Assembly: GCA_027026295.1 (NCBI GenBank)
Contig: JALVOR010000005.1
Location: 1-7,820, forward strand
DNA length: 7,820 nucleotides
Direction: 5' to 3'
From: Anaerolineales bacterium
GTDB lineage: Bacteria > Chloroflexota > Anaerolineae > Anaerolineales > DRMV01
The notes below the pieces were generated by a model. That model saw nothing but the letters and a program-made list of their open reading frames with translations, had not been told where the DNA came from and made no database searches. Numbering within the stretch: position 1 is the first letter of the stretch; every line of letters begins with the position of its first letter. The position numbers and the translations under genes were made by a program. Below, piece after piece: positions 7,155 through 7,820 of the stretch.

Positions 7155-7187
7155 CGCGAGCGAATCGGTTTTCGCTGTGCGCTCGCG
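7155..7187 (-). promoter_or_regulatory. Leader hairpin with two competing folds
   Basis: CGCGAGCG (7187-7180) pairs perfectly with CGCTCGCG (7162-7155) around a 17-nt loop. Part of the same 3' strand can instead join AGCGAA (7176-7171) with TTCGCT (7164-7159) around a 6-nt loop. The two folds share bases 7162-7159 and exclude each other. Whether both form in the cell is unknown. Confidence 0.4.
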
Positions 7188-7211
7188 CGCTCGGCACTAC
7201 TCTTACTTAGA

Positions 7212-7254
7212 GGGAACTTTCACCAGCGGCAGGCACGCCACCGCTGCACTTCCC
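7212..7254 (-). promoter_or_regulatory. Leader hairpin with asymmetric internal loop
   Basis: GGGAA (7254-7250) pairs with TTCCC (7216-7212). Above it an internal loop of GTG on one side and GTGAAAG on the other leads to a 9-bp stem, CAGCGGTGG (7246-7238) with CTGCCGCTG (7232-7224), including two G-U pairs and a 5-nt cap. A purine-rich asymmetric loop between two stems is the sort of shape ribosomal proteins recognise, but no specific match to an rRNA site was established. Confidence 0.45.
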
Positions 7255-7266
7255 GCAGGAAATCAC

Positions 7267-7280
7267 ACCGGTTTCCCGGC
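7267..7280 (-). promoter_or_regulatory. Small GNRA-type hairpin in the leader
   Basis: GCCGG (7280-7276) and CCGGT (7271-7267) pair around the tetraloop GAAA, a stable GNRA cap. It sits 3 nt after the nested double stem. GNRA loops commonly make tertiary contacts; none is shown here. Confidence 0.45.
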
Positions 7281-7283
7281 AAG

Positions 7284-7353
7284 GGCTTTGCGCTCTGCTG
7301 GGGAGAGCGCCCAACCCAGGCACTCTCCCCAGCATGGAATACCACACAAAGCC
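7284..7353 (-). promoter_or_regulatory. Nested double stem at the 5' end of the leader
   Basis: The outer stem pairs GGCTTTGTG (7353-7345) with CGCAAAGCC (7292-7284), 9 bp with one G-U. The inner stem pairs GCTGGGGAGAG (7333-7323) with CTCTCCCCAGC (7307-7297) with no mismatch and extends through five more pairs to a 5-nt loop GGGTT, 16 bp in all. An 11-nt strand on one side and AGAG on the other separate the two stems. The outer stem starts at the predicted transcript 5' end. No poly-U follows, so an intrinsic terminator is unlikely. Confidence 0.55.
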
Positions 7354-7358
7354 TGCCA

Positions 7359-7387
7359 ATTCTACCCGATGTGAAGCAGATTGTCTA
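7359..7387 (-). promoter_or_regulatory. Sigma70-type promoter for the rplC operon
   Basis: The -35 box TAGACA (7387-7382) matches five of six consensus bases, the spacer is exactly 17 nt, and the -10 box TAGAAT (7364-7359) also matches five of six. Transcription would start near G7353, 5 nt beyond the -10 box, which is also the first base of the leader's outer stem. The -35 box begins 8 nt after the rpsJ stop, so rplC and later genes can be transcribed without tuf-rpsJ. No terminator is seen between rpsJ and this promoter, so read-through is also possible. Boxes are seen; activity is inferred. Confidence 0.65.
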
Positions 7388-7395
7388 CGTTTTGC

Positions 7396-7704
7396 CTACA
7401 GTTTGATTTCGATATCCACGCCAGCCGGAAGGTTCAAGCGCATCAGCATGTCGATGGTCTTGGCATCCGGGTCCAGCACGTCGATCAAGCGCTTGTGGGT
7501 GCGGATTTCGAAGTGTTCGTGCGAGTCTTTGTCGATGAAGGTCGAGCGGCGCACGGTAAAGCGCTCGATTTTGGTGGGCAGGGGCACAGGCCCCACCACG
7601 CGGGCACCGGTGCGCTCTGCCGCCTCGACGATGCGCTTGGCCGACTGGTCAAGCACACGGTGGTCGTATGCCTTCAGGCGGATACGAATTCGCTGCTTCG
7701 CCAT
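7396..7704 (-). CDS. rpsJ: 30S ribosomal protein S10 (NusE)
   Basis: S10 sits in the 30S head. As NusE it also works with NusB in transcription antitermination and links RNA polymerase to the leading ribosome through NusG. The product is 102 aa, the normal size. It starts [20 protein letters not shown], with [20 protein letters not shown] and [20 protein letters not shown] following, and the signature [19 protein letters not shown] (61-79). The C-terminus [13 protein letters not shown] is typical. GAGGTGA overlaps the tuf TGA stop and lies 5 nt or less from the ATG; the gap is 8 nt. It is therefore coupled to tuf, while a promoter and long leader separate it from rplC. Confidence 0.98.
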   Translation of the reverse strand: MAKQRIRIRLKAYDHRVLDQSAKRIVEAAERTGARVVGPVPLPTKIERFTVRRSTFIDKDSHEHFEIRTHKRLIDVLDPDAKTIDMLMRLNLPAGVDIEIKL

Positions 7705-7712
7705 GATTCACC

Positions 7713-7820
7713 TCAGTCCAGAATCTCGGTGACCACGCCAGCGCCCACCGTCAAACCGCCTTCTCGAATGGCGAACTTGCTGCCCTGCTCCAACGCTACC
7801 GGCTTCAGCCACTCCACCAC
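7713..7820 (-). CDS. tuf: Elongation factor Tu, C-terminal 35 residues (5' part outside window)
   Basis: EF-Tu is the GTPase that brings aminoacyl-tRNA to the ribosomal A site. Only the end of domain 3 is visible. Translated by hand it reads [20 protein letters not shown] followed by [15 protein letters not shown] and [18 protein letters not shown] is the near-invariant C-terminus of bacterial EF-Tu. The usual residue after REGG is Arg; here it is Leu. The window edge falls at a codon boundary of this frame. It lies just upstream of rpsJ, whose ribosome-binding site overlaps the tuf stop. Some bacteria have two tuf copies; nothing here shows whether this one is unique. Confidence 0.96.
   Translation of the reverse strand: MVEWLKPVALEQGSKFAIREGGLTVGAGVVTEILD

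Larger units (their letters stand above)
7065..7353 (-). promoter_or_regulatory. Structured mRNA leader of the rplC operon (candidate autoregulatory RNA)
   Basis: About 290 nt separate the predicted transcription start from rplC, although every other gap in the cluster is 63 nt or less. The RNA sense strand contains in order: a nested double stem (7353-7284), a small GAAA-capped hairpin (7280-7267), a two-part hairpin with an internal loop (7254-7212), a GC-rich 8-bp stem (7187-7155), a less structured stretch, and the rplC ribosome-binding site AAAGGAG (7081-7075). None of the hairpins is followed by a U-run. Known biology: S10 operons often carry a leader bound by an encoded ribosomal protein (L4 in E. 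coli). The structures are seen in the sequence; the ligand and the mechanism are unknown. Confidence 0.6.

Noticed and set aside
7284..7353. Intrinsic terminator after rpsJ
   Set aside because: The hairpin is strong, but it is followed by GC-rich sequence and not a U-run, and it lies downstream of a promoter that would need it not to terminate all transcripts.
7334..7732. Plus-strand open frame of 132 codons across the leader and rpsJ
   Set aside because: Mostly antisense to rpsJ, with no ribosome-binding site or recognisable protein; the minus-strand promoter and stems explain the non-coding part better.
1..7820. Mobile element, CRISPR array, tRNA, phage or defence genes
   Set aside because: Looked for on both strands. 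The window is almost filled by ribosomal protein genes in conserved order, with no spaced direct repeats, transposase motifs or cloverleaf folds seen.

Overview
The window is one continuous minus-strand block of translation genes: the end of a str-type operon followed by the S10 operon and the first part of the spc operon. Read in the direction of transcription (high to low coordinates) the order is tuf (3' end only), rpsJ, a 331-nt non-coding gap, rplC, rplD, rplW, rplB, rpsS, rplV, rpsC, rplP, rpmC, rpsQ, rplN, rplX, rplE, rpsN, rpsH and rplF (5' end only). This is the conserved bacterial order. No mobile element, CRISPR array, tRNA, rRNA or foreign gene was seen. No plus-strand reading frame looks real.

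The DNA is GC-rich and nearly all genes have strong GGAGG-type Shine-Dalgarno sites. The proteins are clearly bacterial. The short zinc-type S14, the four-cysteine L24 and the L2 sequence [12 protein letters not shown] would suit a Chloroflexota (Anaerolineae-like) bacterium. That placement is an inference from general familiarity; no tree or search was run.

Layout: 7713-7820 is the EF-Tu C-terminus and 7396-7704 is S10, with its ribosome-binding site at the tuf stop codon. The gap at 7065-7395 holds a good sigma70-type promoter (TAGACA, 17 nt, TAGAAT) starting 8 nt after the rpsJ stop, then about 290 nt of leader that folds into several strong hairpins before rplC. So rpsJ appears to belong with tuf, while rplC onward has its own promoter and a likely regulatory leader. 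From 7064 to 439 the genes are tightly packed: gaps of 2-35 nt, a TAATG overlap at rplW/rplB, and ATGA overlaps at rplP/rpmC, rpmC/rpsQ and rpsQ/rplN. The last junction, rpsH/rplF, has a 63-nt gap containing a two-part hairpin that touches the rplF ribosome-binding site.

The products build both subunits: 30S (S10, S19, S3, S17, S14, S8) and 50S (L3, L4, L23, L2, L22, L16, L29, L14, L24, L5, L6). Co-transcription and translational coupling would keep them in proportion. The protein genes are ordinary; the leader before rplC is the part most worth a second look.
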